NCBI GenBank assembly: GCA_024697065.1
Contig: JAILGE010000031.1
Coordinates: forward strand, 1 to 64,000
Length of the DNA: 64,000 bases
DNA from: Lachnospiraceae bacterium
Lineage (GTDB): Bacteria; Bacillota; Clostridia; Lachnospirales; Lachnospiraceae
Reading direction: 5' to 3'
The notes under the pieces are model-generated. The model did not search any database, was not told where the DNA came from, and worked only from the letters and a program-made list of their open reading frames with translations. Made by a program: the position numbers and the translations under genes. How positions within the stretch are numbered: the stretch's first letter is position 1; every line of letters starts with the position of its first letter. Of the stretch, positions 58,045 through 64,000 are shown one piece after another.

Positions 58045-59898
58045 ATGACTACCGGGACAACCGATTTTAATTTAATGAACATAGAGCAGCGCACGGGATA
58101 TTGGAGAGAACACATGCGCGCCGGCAGCATATTCGAAGCTGAGCTGACAGCGCTGTCTGAATGTGGAGAAGAGGATGAAGCGAAAAAGGCTGAATTAAAC
58201 GACCGCTTCTACAAAGAGCTTTCTTTCGGTACCGCAGGTCTCAGAGGAAAAATAGGTGCGGGAAGTAACCGCATGAATTTCCATACAGTGGGCAGAGCGG
58301 CTCAGGGTATCGCGGATTATATCAATTCCTGCGGTAAGGATGCTGCGGCCAAAGGTGTTGTCATAGCTCATGACCCCAGACATTTTTCGAAAGAATTCTC
58401 TCTTTTAACGGCACACATATTCGCAAAGAACGGGATAAAGGCATATATATTTTCCGATATGAGACCGACTCCGGAACTCGCATATATCATAAGACTTCTC
58501 GGTACAGTATCCGGAGTAAATATCACTGCATCTCACAATCCCAGGGAATACAACGGCTTCAAGGCATATTGGGAGGACGGCTGTCAGGTGAGCTCAAAGG
58601 TTGCGGACGGGATGACAGAGTGCATCTTTAACCTTGATTATTTCTCACATAAGACATCGGATATCATAGATGCTTTTGCATCAGGGAAAACGATCGGAGC
58701 AGAGGATGAAGCTCTTATAACCGTACTCGGTCCGGAGTATGATGAAAAATATCTGCAGGCGATAGAGTCTCTTGCGATACATGCAGGCGATGATCTGGAT
58801 CTGTCCATTCCTCTTGTATATACACCGTTAAACGGTGCGGGCAGCATTCCGTTCTCGCGTATGCTTAAGGACAGAGGGTTCTCGAACTGGCATATAGTTG
58901 AAGAACAAAAGGATCCGGATCCGGATTTTACTACTGTAGGCTATCCGAATCCCGAAGCTCCGGCTGCATTTAAGATGTCGGAGGAACTGGGGCGTAAAGT
59001 CGGGGCGGAGCTTATCATGGCAACAGATCCGGATGCGGACAGATTTGCCATAGAGCTGCTGGGAGAAGACGGGGAATATGTACCGCTTAACGGCAATCAG
59101 ACAGGTTATATCCTTGTAAATTACATACTCGAAGGTATGAAGGATGCGGGGACTCTTCCGGATAACGGAGCCATGGTTAAGTCTATCGTTACATCTACCA
59201 TGTCATCAAGAATGGCGGAAGCCTATGGCGTTAATATGTATGAGTCGCTTACAGGTTTCAAGAATATCTGCGGACAGATCCCTTTCCTGGAAGAGAACAA
59301 AAAGAAGTATCTCTTCGGATATGAGGAGTCGGTAGGATATGCGGCATGTCCCGATATTCGCGATAAGGACGGCATCAGTGCTGGAATGTTAGTGGCAGAG
59401 GCTGCGGCTTATTACAGAAAAAAAGGTAAGACACTCTGGCAGGTTCTGATGGGACTGTATGAGAAGTACGGTTACTATGCGGAAGATGAGCCGAATCTCA
59501 TACTTGAAGGAGAAGCGGGAGCAGCACGTATCTCGAGGATGATGGAACAGATACGTAAAAATCCGCCGTCGGAAGTTGCGGGTAAAAAGGTCCTCAAAGT
59601 ACTGGATTATAAAGACGGATATTTTTATGACGGTAAAGACGAAGATATATTGAAAAATACAAAGAGCATAGCCCCGATACCGGGAACCAATGCGCTCAGA
59701 TTCTTCCTGGAGGAAGAAGGGGATAATGCAGGTGCATCCGGTGGTGATCCGGATACATGGTTTGCCATCAGGCCGTCGGGAACAGAGCCTAAGATAAAAT
59801 TCTATTTTTATACCAGGCAGTCATCCAGAGAAGATGCACTTGAAACAAATAAACGGATAAGAGAAGATATCTTATCCGTAATAGAGAGTGTTGAATAA
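58045..59898 (+). CDS. pgcA: Phosphoglucomutase / phosphomannomutase
   Basis: 617 residues, alpha-D-phosphohexomutase superfamily. The phospho-Ser is in TASHNPREYNGFK (near residue 160), the Mg-binding loop DPDADRFAI near 330 and the sugar-specificity loop GYEESVGYA near 430. FAIRPSGTEPKIKFY in the last domain binds phosphate. The length and early RFYKELSFGTAGLRGK match the PgcA branch of Bacilli and Clostridia, which interconverts glucose-1- and -6-phosphate for glycogen, glycolipid and wall sugars. GGGGGAAAGGA precedes the ATG. It is a single gene. Confidence 0.93.
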   Translation: MTTGTTDFNLMNIEQRTGYWREHMRAGSIFEAELTALSECGEEDEAKKAELNDRFYKELSFGTAGLRGKIGAGSNRMNFHTVGRAAQGIADYINSCGKDAAAKGVVIAHDPRHFSKEFSLLTAHIFAKNGIKAYIFSDMRPTPELAYIIRLLGTVSGVNITASHNPREYNGFKAYWEDGCQVSSKVADGMTECIFNLDYFSHKTSDIIDAFASGKTIGAEDEALITVLGPEYDEKYLQAIESLAIHAGDDLDLSIPLVYTPLNGAGSIPFSRMLKDRGFSNWHIVEEQKDPDPDFTTVGYPNPEAPAAFKMSEELGRKVGAELIMATDPDADRFAIELLGEDGEYVPLNGNQTGYILVNYILEGMKDAGTLPDNGAMVKSIVTSTMSSRMAEAYGVNMYESLTGFKNICGQIPFLEENKKKYLFGYEESVGYAACPDIRDKDGISAGMLVAEAAAYYRKKGKTLWQVLMGLYEKYGYYAEDEPNLILEGEAGAARISRMMEQIRKNPPSEVAGKKVLKVLDYKDGYFYDGKDEDILKNTKSIAPIPGTNALRFFLEEEGDNAGASGGDPDTWFAIRPSGTEPKIKFYFYTRQSSREDALETNKRIREDILSVIESVE

Positions 59899-59938
59899 AG
59901 TATATAAACATGCATTGCGCAGAGTAAGGCGCATTGAT

Positions 59939-60496
59939 CTAAGCGTGAGGGTGGACGGCTTCGAGAACCGCATCGTAGGATTCGAGATAGTCGGCACCCT
60001 TTTGTACTTCTGAAAATGAAAGATCCGGATAGCCAAGCTGCCTCAAACATTCATAGATAGCTATGGCGGCTGCGTTGCTCAGGTTAAGACTCCTGCATTC
60101 GGCTGCCATGGGGATCCTGAAGCAACGGTCGAGATTCTCTTTCAGGATCTCAGGAGGTATGCCTGTACTTTCTTTTCCGAATATCAGATAGATGTCCGAT
60201 GTGGAAGGGATGGCTTTAAAGTCGATATCTGAAGGGGCCTTTTTGCCATATCGTGTCATGAAGAAATATTCGCCTTCATTTTTGGATGTAAAGTCTGCAA
60301 AATCATCATACAGTGTATATTCAGACCAGGTGATATGATTGGTGCTGGCACGTCTGAATTTCGGATTGTCTATATCGAAGCCCAAAGGCTTGATAAGGTG
60401 CAGCATAAATCCTGCAGCCACACATGTACGCATGATATTTCCGGTATTCTGGGGGATCTCAGGCTCAAACAGGACAACATTCAATCTCTTTTTCAT
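59939..60496 (-). CDS. trmL: tRNA (cytidine/uridine-2'-O)-methyltransferase
   Basis: 185 residues, SPOUT fold with trefoil knot. FEPEIPQNTGNIMRTC (motif 1), LIFGKESTGIPPEIL (motif 2) and RIPMAAECRSLNLSNAAAIAIYE (motif 3, only partly quoted: IPM..RSLNLSNAA) are the TrmL signatures. It methylates the 2'-OH of the wobble nucleotide 34 in tRNA-Leu. It is longer than the usual ~155 residues. GAGGAA precedes ATG 60496. It faces pgcA convergently with no clear terminator between. Confidence 0.93.
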   Translation of the reverse strand: MKKRLNVVLFEPEIPQNTGNIMRTCVAAGFMLHLIKPLGFDIDNPKFRRASTNHITWSEYTLYDDFADFTSKNEGEYFFMTRYGKKAPSDIDFKAIPSTSDIYLIFGKESTGIPPEILKENLDRCFRIPMAAECRSLNLSNAAAIAIYECLRQLGYPDLSFSEVQKGADYLESYDAVLEAVHPHA

Positions 60497-60528
60497 AAAT
60501 AAAATTCCTCTGTATTATGTAAATTCTC

Positions 60529-60557
60529 TTGCGCCGTAAAGGCACAGGCCTTAAAAT
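60529..60557 (+). promoter_or_regulatory. Promoter of the small conserved-type protein gene
   Basis: TTGCGC (60529-60534), 17-bp spacer, TAAAAT (60552-60557). A GCACC-TGAG-GGTGC hairpin lies in the leader just after it. Confidence 0.55.
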
Positions 60558-60620
60558 AACAGGTATAGGCGCACCTGAGGGTGCAACGGCAAAGAGTTTG
60601 GTGAGCGTGGAGGTAAATTT

Positions 60621-60929
60621 ATGTTTGTGACATACAGCTGCATGGAGAACGGAAGCAACGCCCAGACCTGTGAGATAGCAACATTTTACGGGATACGTTA
60701 CAACAGGAACGGATTTGCTGTATTATCAACAGAACATAAAAATCATGATTATCTCATGCCTATGACTCATGGCGGTTATCTGGAACTTCAGGAGAAGATC
60801 GCAAAGATAATCCGGAACGGAGCAGGCGGTATCAGCATAACAGGGGCACCGGTATACAGAGTAAGAAGAGGTGCCATACTTCCCATGGATGATACATTCA
60901 GTGCCCGCTATTCTGCGGTAGGTATGTAA
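60621..60929 (+). CDS. Small protein of unknown function
   Basis: 102 residues, soluble, no signal or membrane helix. Segments include YSCMENGSNAQTCEIATFYG, shown here only as the Cys-containing start, and VLSTEHKNHDY. Two cysteines lie at about 7 and 17. GTGGAGG precedes the ATG. It has its own promoter and terminator and looks like a real stand-alone gene; similar short proteins occur in Lachnospiraceae as unknowns, but I cannot name a family. Confidence 0.7.
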   Translation: MFVTYSCMENGSNAQTCEIATFYGIRYNRNGFAVLSTEHKNHDYLMPMTHGGYLELQEKIAKIIRNGAGGISITGAPVYRVRRGAILPMDDTFSARYSAVGM

Positions 60930-60947
60930 GGATCATATATCATTAAC

Positions 60948-60984
60948 AAAGGCGCGATGCATATCAATGTGTCGCGCCTTTTTG
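60948..60984 (+). terminator. Intrinsic terminator between convergent genes
   Basis: AAAGGCGCGA / TCGCGCCTTT 10-bp stem with a 14-nt loop and T-run; the short T-run in the other direction may also help end the DAHP synthase transcript. Confidence 0.88.
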
Positions 60985-60995
60985 ATTTCGTATTA

Positions 60996-62030
60996 TTAAA
61001 GCAGGTTGGCAATGAGATGTATCAGTTCTTCACTCTTTTGCCATCCGAGGCAGGGGTCGGTGATGGACATTCCATAGTGACCTTCGCCGATCTTCTGTGC
61101 TCCGTCCTCAATGTAACTTTCGATCATAAGTCCCTTGACCATCTTTTTAACATCATTGGAATGGCGGATGCTGTAAAGAACGTCCTTGGCGATCCTGATC
61201 TGTTCAAGATACTGCTTGCCGGAATTGGCATGGTTGGTATCTACTATAACAGCAGGATTTTTGATACCTTTTTCAAAATATGAACTTGCAAGATTGATAA
61301 GATCCTCATAGTGATAGTTCGGATGGCTTCTTCCGAATTTATCCACGGAGCCTCTGAGTATCGCATGTGCAAGAGGATTGCCGGGAGTCTGTACTTCCCA
61401 TCCTCTGTACTGGAAGCGCTGGGGGCTCTGAGCCGCGATGATGGAATTGAGCATAACAGCGATATCTCCGCTGGTAGGATTCTTCATTCCGGCAGGGATT
61501 CCGAGTCCGCTGGCTACAAGTCTGTGCTCCTGATCTTCCACGCTTCTTGCACCGATGGCAACGTATGAAAGAAGGTCCGATAAGTATCTGTGGTTTGCGG
61601 GATAGAGCATTTCTTCCGCGCATGTAAAGCCGGTCTCATTTACGATGCGGCAATGCATCTCACGGATGGCAATTATACCGGCTAACATATCTTCTCCCTT
61701 TTCCGGATCGGGCTGATGGAGCATACCTTTATATCCGAGTCCCGTGGTACGGGGTTTGTTGGTATATACTCTGGGTATGATAAAGATCTTGTCCTTAACT
61801 TCCTCGGCAACCTTGCGAAGACGGTTCATGTAATCGAGAACGGCCGGCTCGTTATCTGCCGAACAGGGACCTATTATAAGAAGAAACTTATCCGACTTTC
61901 CTTCAAAAATCTCAGCTATCTGTTTATCGCGATCTTCCTTAATCGCTTTAACATTATCAGGTATCGGAAACTGCTCCTTGAGCTCACTGGGAAGAGGGAG
62001 CTTCCTGATAAAATCCATCTGCATATCCAT
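60996..62030 (-). CDS. 3-deoxy-7-phosphoheptulonate (DAHP) synthase, class I
   Basis: 344 residues of the AroF/AroG/AroH type. It condenses PEP with erythrose-4-phosphate, the first step of aromatic amino-acid synthesis. IIGPCSADN, IPRVYTNKPRT, SVEDQEHR and VIVDTNHANSGKQYLEQ hold the PEP and metal ligands. GGAGG precedes ATG 62030. It is a single gene; the leader to its promoter is about 45 nt, too short for a full T-box. Whether feedback is by Phe, Tyr or Trp cannot be told. Confidence 0.94.
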   Translation of the reverse strand: MDMQMDFIRKLPLPSELKEQFPIPDNVKAIKEDRDKQIAEIFEGKSDKFLLIIGPCSADNEPAVLDYMNRLRKVAEEVKDKIFIIPRVYTNKPRTTGLGYKGMLHQPDPEKGEDMLAGIIAIREMHCRIVNETGFTCAEEMLYPANHRYLSDLLSYVAIGARSVEDQEHRLVASGLGIPAGMKNPTSGDIAVMLNSIIAAQSPQRFQYRGWEVQTPGNPLAHAILRGSVDKFGRSHPNYHYEDLINLASSYFEKGIKNPAVIVDTNHANSGKQYLEQIRIAKDVLYSIRHSNDVKKMVKGLMIESYIEDGAQKIGEGHYGMSITDPCLGWQKSEELIHLIANLL

Positions 62031-62074
62031 AATAAAAAACCTCCACGAAGAGTATTCTCACCTTACGGCAAACT

Positions 62075-62104
62075 ATTTTATCTGTATACACCTTGCCTTG
62101 TCAA
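62075..62104 (-). promoter_or_regulatory. Promoter of the DAHP synthase gene
   Basis: Read leftward, TTGACA (62099-62104), 18-bp spacer, TAAAAT (62075-62080). Confidence 0.7.
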
Positions 62105-62183
62105 CAATGCAAAGCCATGTCTTATGTGATACAATTAGAAAAAAGAAATACGGTGGTTGCACGGTATGGAAAGGGGGTTGCTT

Positions 62184-63677
62184 ATGCTGAAGGATCATGT
62201 GAAGGGAAAGGTTCCCGAGAAGGATGAACTGAAGGCTCTGATAGGGGAAGAGGAAGCCAAATTATCCGGCTCTCTTATGAAGATAAAGGAAGCAAAGCTT
62301 CCGGTCATGGTAATATGTGAAGGCTGGGGAGGTGCCGGCAAGGGAAGTACGCTGGGAAAAGTCATCAATGCCATAGATCCCCGCTTTTTCAAGTTAAAGA
62401 CTTATGAAGGAACTCCCTCTGATGATGAAAAGAGATATCCGTTCCTTTACAGATATATACTCAGTATTCCCGAGGGCGGCAAGTTTACTTTTTACGACGG
62501 ATACTGGATGCATGAGATCACGGATGGCGTGAGGGAGGGGGAGCTTTCTCCCGAAGAATATGCCAAAAGGATAGAGAGCATCAACAGAACGGAACGTTCC
62601 CTTCACGATAACGGTTATCTTATCGTAAAGTTCTTCTTTAACATAAGCAGGAAAGAGCAAAAGAAGCGTTTTGAGGAACTGACGGATGATAAGGATACGA
62701 AGTGGCGTGTGTCGGAAAGTGATCTGAAGGAAAACAGTCAGTATGACAAATGCCTTGAGATATATGATAAATATCTTACGGATACCAATCGTTCCATTGC
62801 ACCATGGTATATAATTGATGCGAAGGAAGCAAAGACTGCCGAATGGCAGATGCTCAGTTTTCTGAATCAGAGCATCGATACGGCATTGAAGAATAAGGCA
62901 CTTGCAGTGCCTATACTTCAAAATACATTCCCTCTTGTGCAGATGCCGAAACTTGCGGATATACCTCTTGAGGGAAAAACTCTTACTGACGAAGAGTATA
63001 AGGAAAAACTCGATAAGCTGAAGAAGGAACTCAGAGATCTTCATTACAAGCTCTACAGGAAGAAGATACCTGTTGTCATTGCCTACGAAGGCTGGGATGC
63101 GGCCGGCAAAGGCGGCAATATCAAGAGGATCACAGGGGCCTTGGATCCGAGAGGATATGAGGTTCATCCAATAGCAAGTCCCGAGCCCCATGAGAAATCA
63201 AGACATTTCCTGTGGAGATTCTGGAACAGGGTTCCCAGAACCGGACACATAGCGATCTTTGACCGTACATGGTACGGAAGAGTGATGGTAGAGCGTCTGG
63301 AAGGATTTTGCTCGGAGAATGACTGGCAGAGAGCTTATAATGAGATAAATGAATTTGAAAAGGAACTGAGTGACTGGGGAGCGATAATAATCAAATTCTG
63401 GGTTCAGATTGATAAGGACACTCAGCTCGCGAGATTCACGGACAGACAAAACACTCCCGAAAAGAAGTGGAAGATAACCGATGAAGACTGGCGCAATCGT
63501 GAAAAGTGGGATCTTTACGAAGATGCCGTAAATGAAATGATAGAGAAGACCAGTACCGAATATGCAAGGTGGTATATTCTTGAATCGGTAGATAAAAAAT
63601 ATGCAAGGATCAAGGCTCTGGAGATTGTGATCGATCAGCTGAAGGAAGCTTTGGACGGAAAACGGAAGAATAAATAA
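62184..63677 (+). CDS. Two-domain polyphosphate kinase 2 (polyphosphate:AMP phosphotransferase-like)
   Basis: 497 residues from ATG 62184 (AAGGGGG 6 bp upstream; in-frame TTG 62157 and ATG 62166 lie before that site). Two PPK2 domains are fused. Walker A motifs are GWGGAGKGSTLGK (near residue 48) and GWDAAGKGGNIKR (near 305); the C-terminal one also has DPRGYEVHPI and FDRTWYGRVMVERLE. The family's class II enzymes of this build phosphorylate AMP to ADP from polyphosphate; in them the C-terminal half is the active one. The last gene of the window overlaps its stop by one base (TAATG). Confidence 0.9.
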   Translation: MLKDHVKGKVPEKDELKALIGEEEAKLSGSLMKIKEAKLPVMVICEGWGGAGKGSTLGKVINAIDPRFFKLKTYEGTPSDDEKRYPFLYRYILSIPEGGKFTFYDGYWMHEITDGVREGELSPEEYAKRIESINRTERSLHDNGYLIVKFFFNISRKEQKKRFEELTDDKDTKWRVSESDLKENSQYDKCLEIYDKYLTDTNRSIAPWYIIDAKEAKTAEWQMLSFLNQSIDTALKNKALAVPILQNTFPLVQMPKLADIPLEGKTLTDEEYKEKLDKLKKELRDLHYKLYRKKIPVVIAYEGWDAAGKGGNIKRITGALDPRGYEVHPIASPEPHEKSRHFLWRFWNRVPRTGHIAIFDRTWYGRVMVERLEGFCSENDWQRAYNEINEFEKELSDWGAIIIKFWVQIDKDTQLARFTDRQNTPEKKWKITDEDWRNREKWDLYEDAVNEMIEKTSTEYARWYILESVDKKYARIKALEIVIDQLKEALDGKRKNK

Positions 63678-64000
63678 TGCCTGATATTGTTATACACTTA
63701 CCACTTTCGGATTATGTTCAGAAGGTGATCGATGAAAAAGAACTGAAGCTTGCAGATGTAGCAAGAGATTCATCCTTAAGCGAAGGTTATGTGGACCAGA
63801 TAAGCAGAGGACTTAAGTCTAATCCAACACGTGATGAGATAATCTGCCTTGCTTTCGGTCTTAAGATGAATCTTCCGGAACTTCATGCCCTGATGCAGAT
63901 AGCAGGAGTGTCGCCGCTCAGTGCCGGAAGCAGGAAGGACAGCATTGTCTATATGACGGTGACCCGCGGAATGGAATTACAAAGATGTAAAGAACTTCTT
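63677..64000 (+). CDS. XRE-type helix-turn-helix protein, N-terminal part (runs off window)
   Basis: 108 codons are visible, open to the end. It begins MPDIVIHLPLSDYVQ; ELKLADVARDSSLSEGYVDQ forms a helix-turn-helix in the first 60 residues, followed by LAFGLKMNLPELHALMQIAG. It resembles short regulators that read a signal in a C-terminal domain not seen here. Start ATG overlaps the stop of the polyphosphate kinase gene, so the two are likely co-translated, which suggests a link to phosphate or energy status (inference). Confidence 0.7.
   Translation, partial: MPDIVIHLPLSDYVQKVIDEKELKLADVARDSSLSEGYVDQISRGLKSNPTRDEIICLAFGLKMNLPELHALMQIAGVSPLSAGSRKDSIVYMTVTRGMELQRCKELL

Overview
The window looks like the chromosome of a low-to-moderate-GC Gram-positive anaerobe of the class Clostridia, most likely family Lachnospiraceae (Butyrivibrio/Pseudobutyrivibrio-like). 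This is inferred from the FabK-type fatty-acid operon with a MarR/FabT-like regulator, SufS-SufU, a Smr-tailed MutS2, a SAM-I riboswitch, strong AGGAGG ribosome-binding sites, a Firmicutes-type SOS box and many OmpR-family two-component/ABC-transporter modules. No rRNA, tRNA, CRISPR array, insertion sequence or prophage was recognised.

Layout. 0-9.3 kb: end of an unknown gene, an aldehyde dehydrogenase, an Hpt-domain protein, a leftward mutS2-response regulator-histidine kinase operon, then sppA and an RDD membrane protein with a 15-residue tandem-repeat tail. 9.3-19.3 kb: a complete type II fatty-acid initiation/elongation operon, accB-accC-accD-fabK-fabD-fabG-fabF-acpP-accA-fabH-fabZ-fabT-like, between a terminator with promoter and a second terminator. 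19.3-23.4 kb: a phosphoribosyltransferase-like protein, a small unknown protein, an orphan CMP-sugar (pseudaminic-acid type) synthetase and a glycogen debranching enzyme.

23.4-36.2 kb: an exporter island. A yybP-ykoY (Mn2+) riboswitch with terminator leads a MacB-like ATPase and permease. A lipoprotein adaptor, a divergent histidine kinase/response regulator pair, two tandem paralogous FtsX permeases and another ATPase follow. A direct-repeat motif of about 20 bp at a fixed distance from the -10 precedes the adaptor and both permeases, which suggests one regulon for the embedded two-component system.

36.2-45 kb: alpha-galactosidase and galactokinase, a GGDEF-EAL protein, an orphan LytTR regulator with possible LytTR boxes beside an unexplained intergenic region, and sufS-sufU plus a small protein. 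45-52 kb: a tiny ORF whose Shine-Dalgarno sequence is separated from its start codon by an 11-bp hairpin, a tail-anchored coiled-coil protein, an XRE-cupin regulator, a LysM/G5/M23 peptidoglycan hydrolase, murA and an HD-GYP protein. 52-64 kb: SAM-I riboswitch and metK, an MBL-fold hydrolase, an Lsa-type ABC-F protein behind an attenuator leader, an SOS-controlled Y-family polymerase, phosphoglucomutase, trmL, a DAHP synthase, a two-domain polyphosphate kinase 2 and the start of an XRE-type protein.

Themes are lipid and envelope synthesis, envelope-stress or drug-responsive ABC export under several layers of control (riboswitch, two-component, attenuation), galactoside use, and nucleotide second messengers. 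The best candidates for undescribed biology are the hairpin-bridged ribosome-binding site, the manganese riboswitch on a MacB-type exporter, the shared exporter motif, the LytTR-box intergenic locus and the zinc-ribbon-less AccD.
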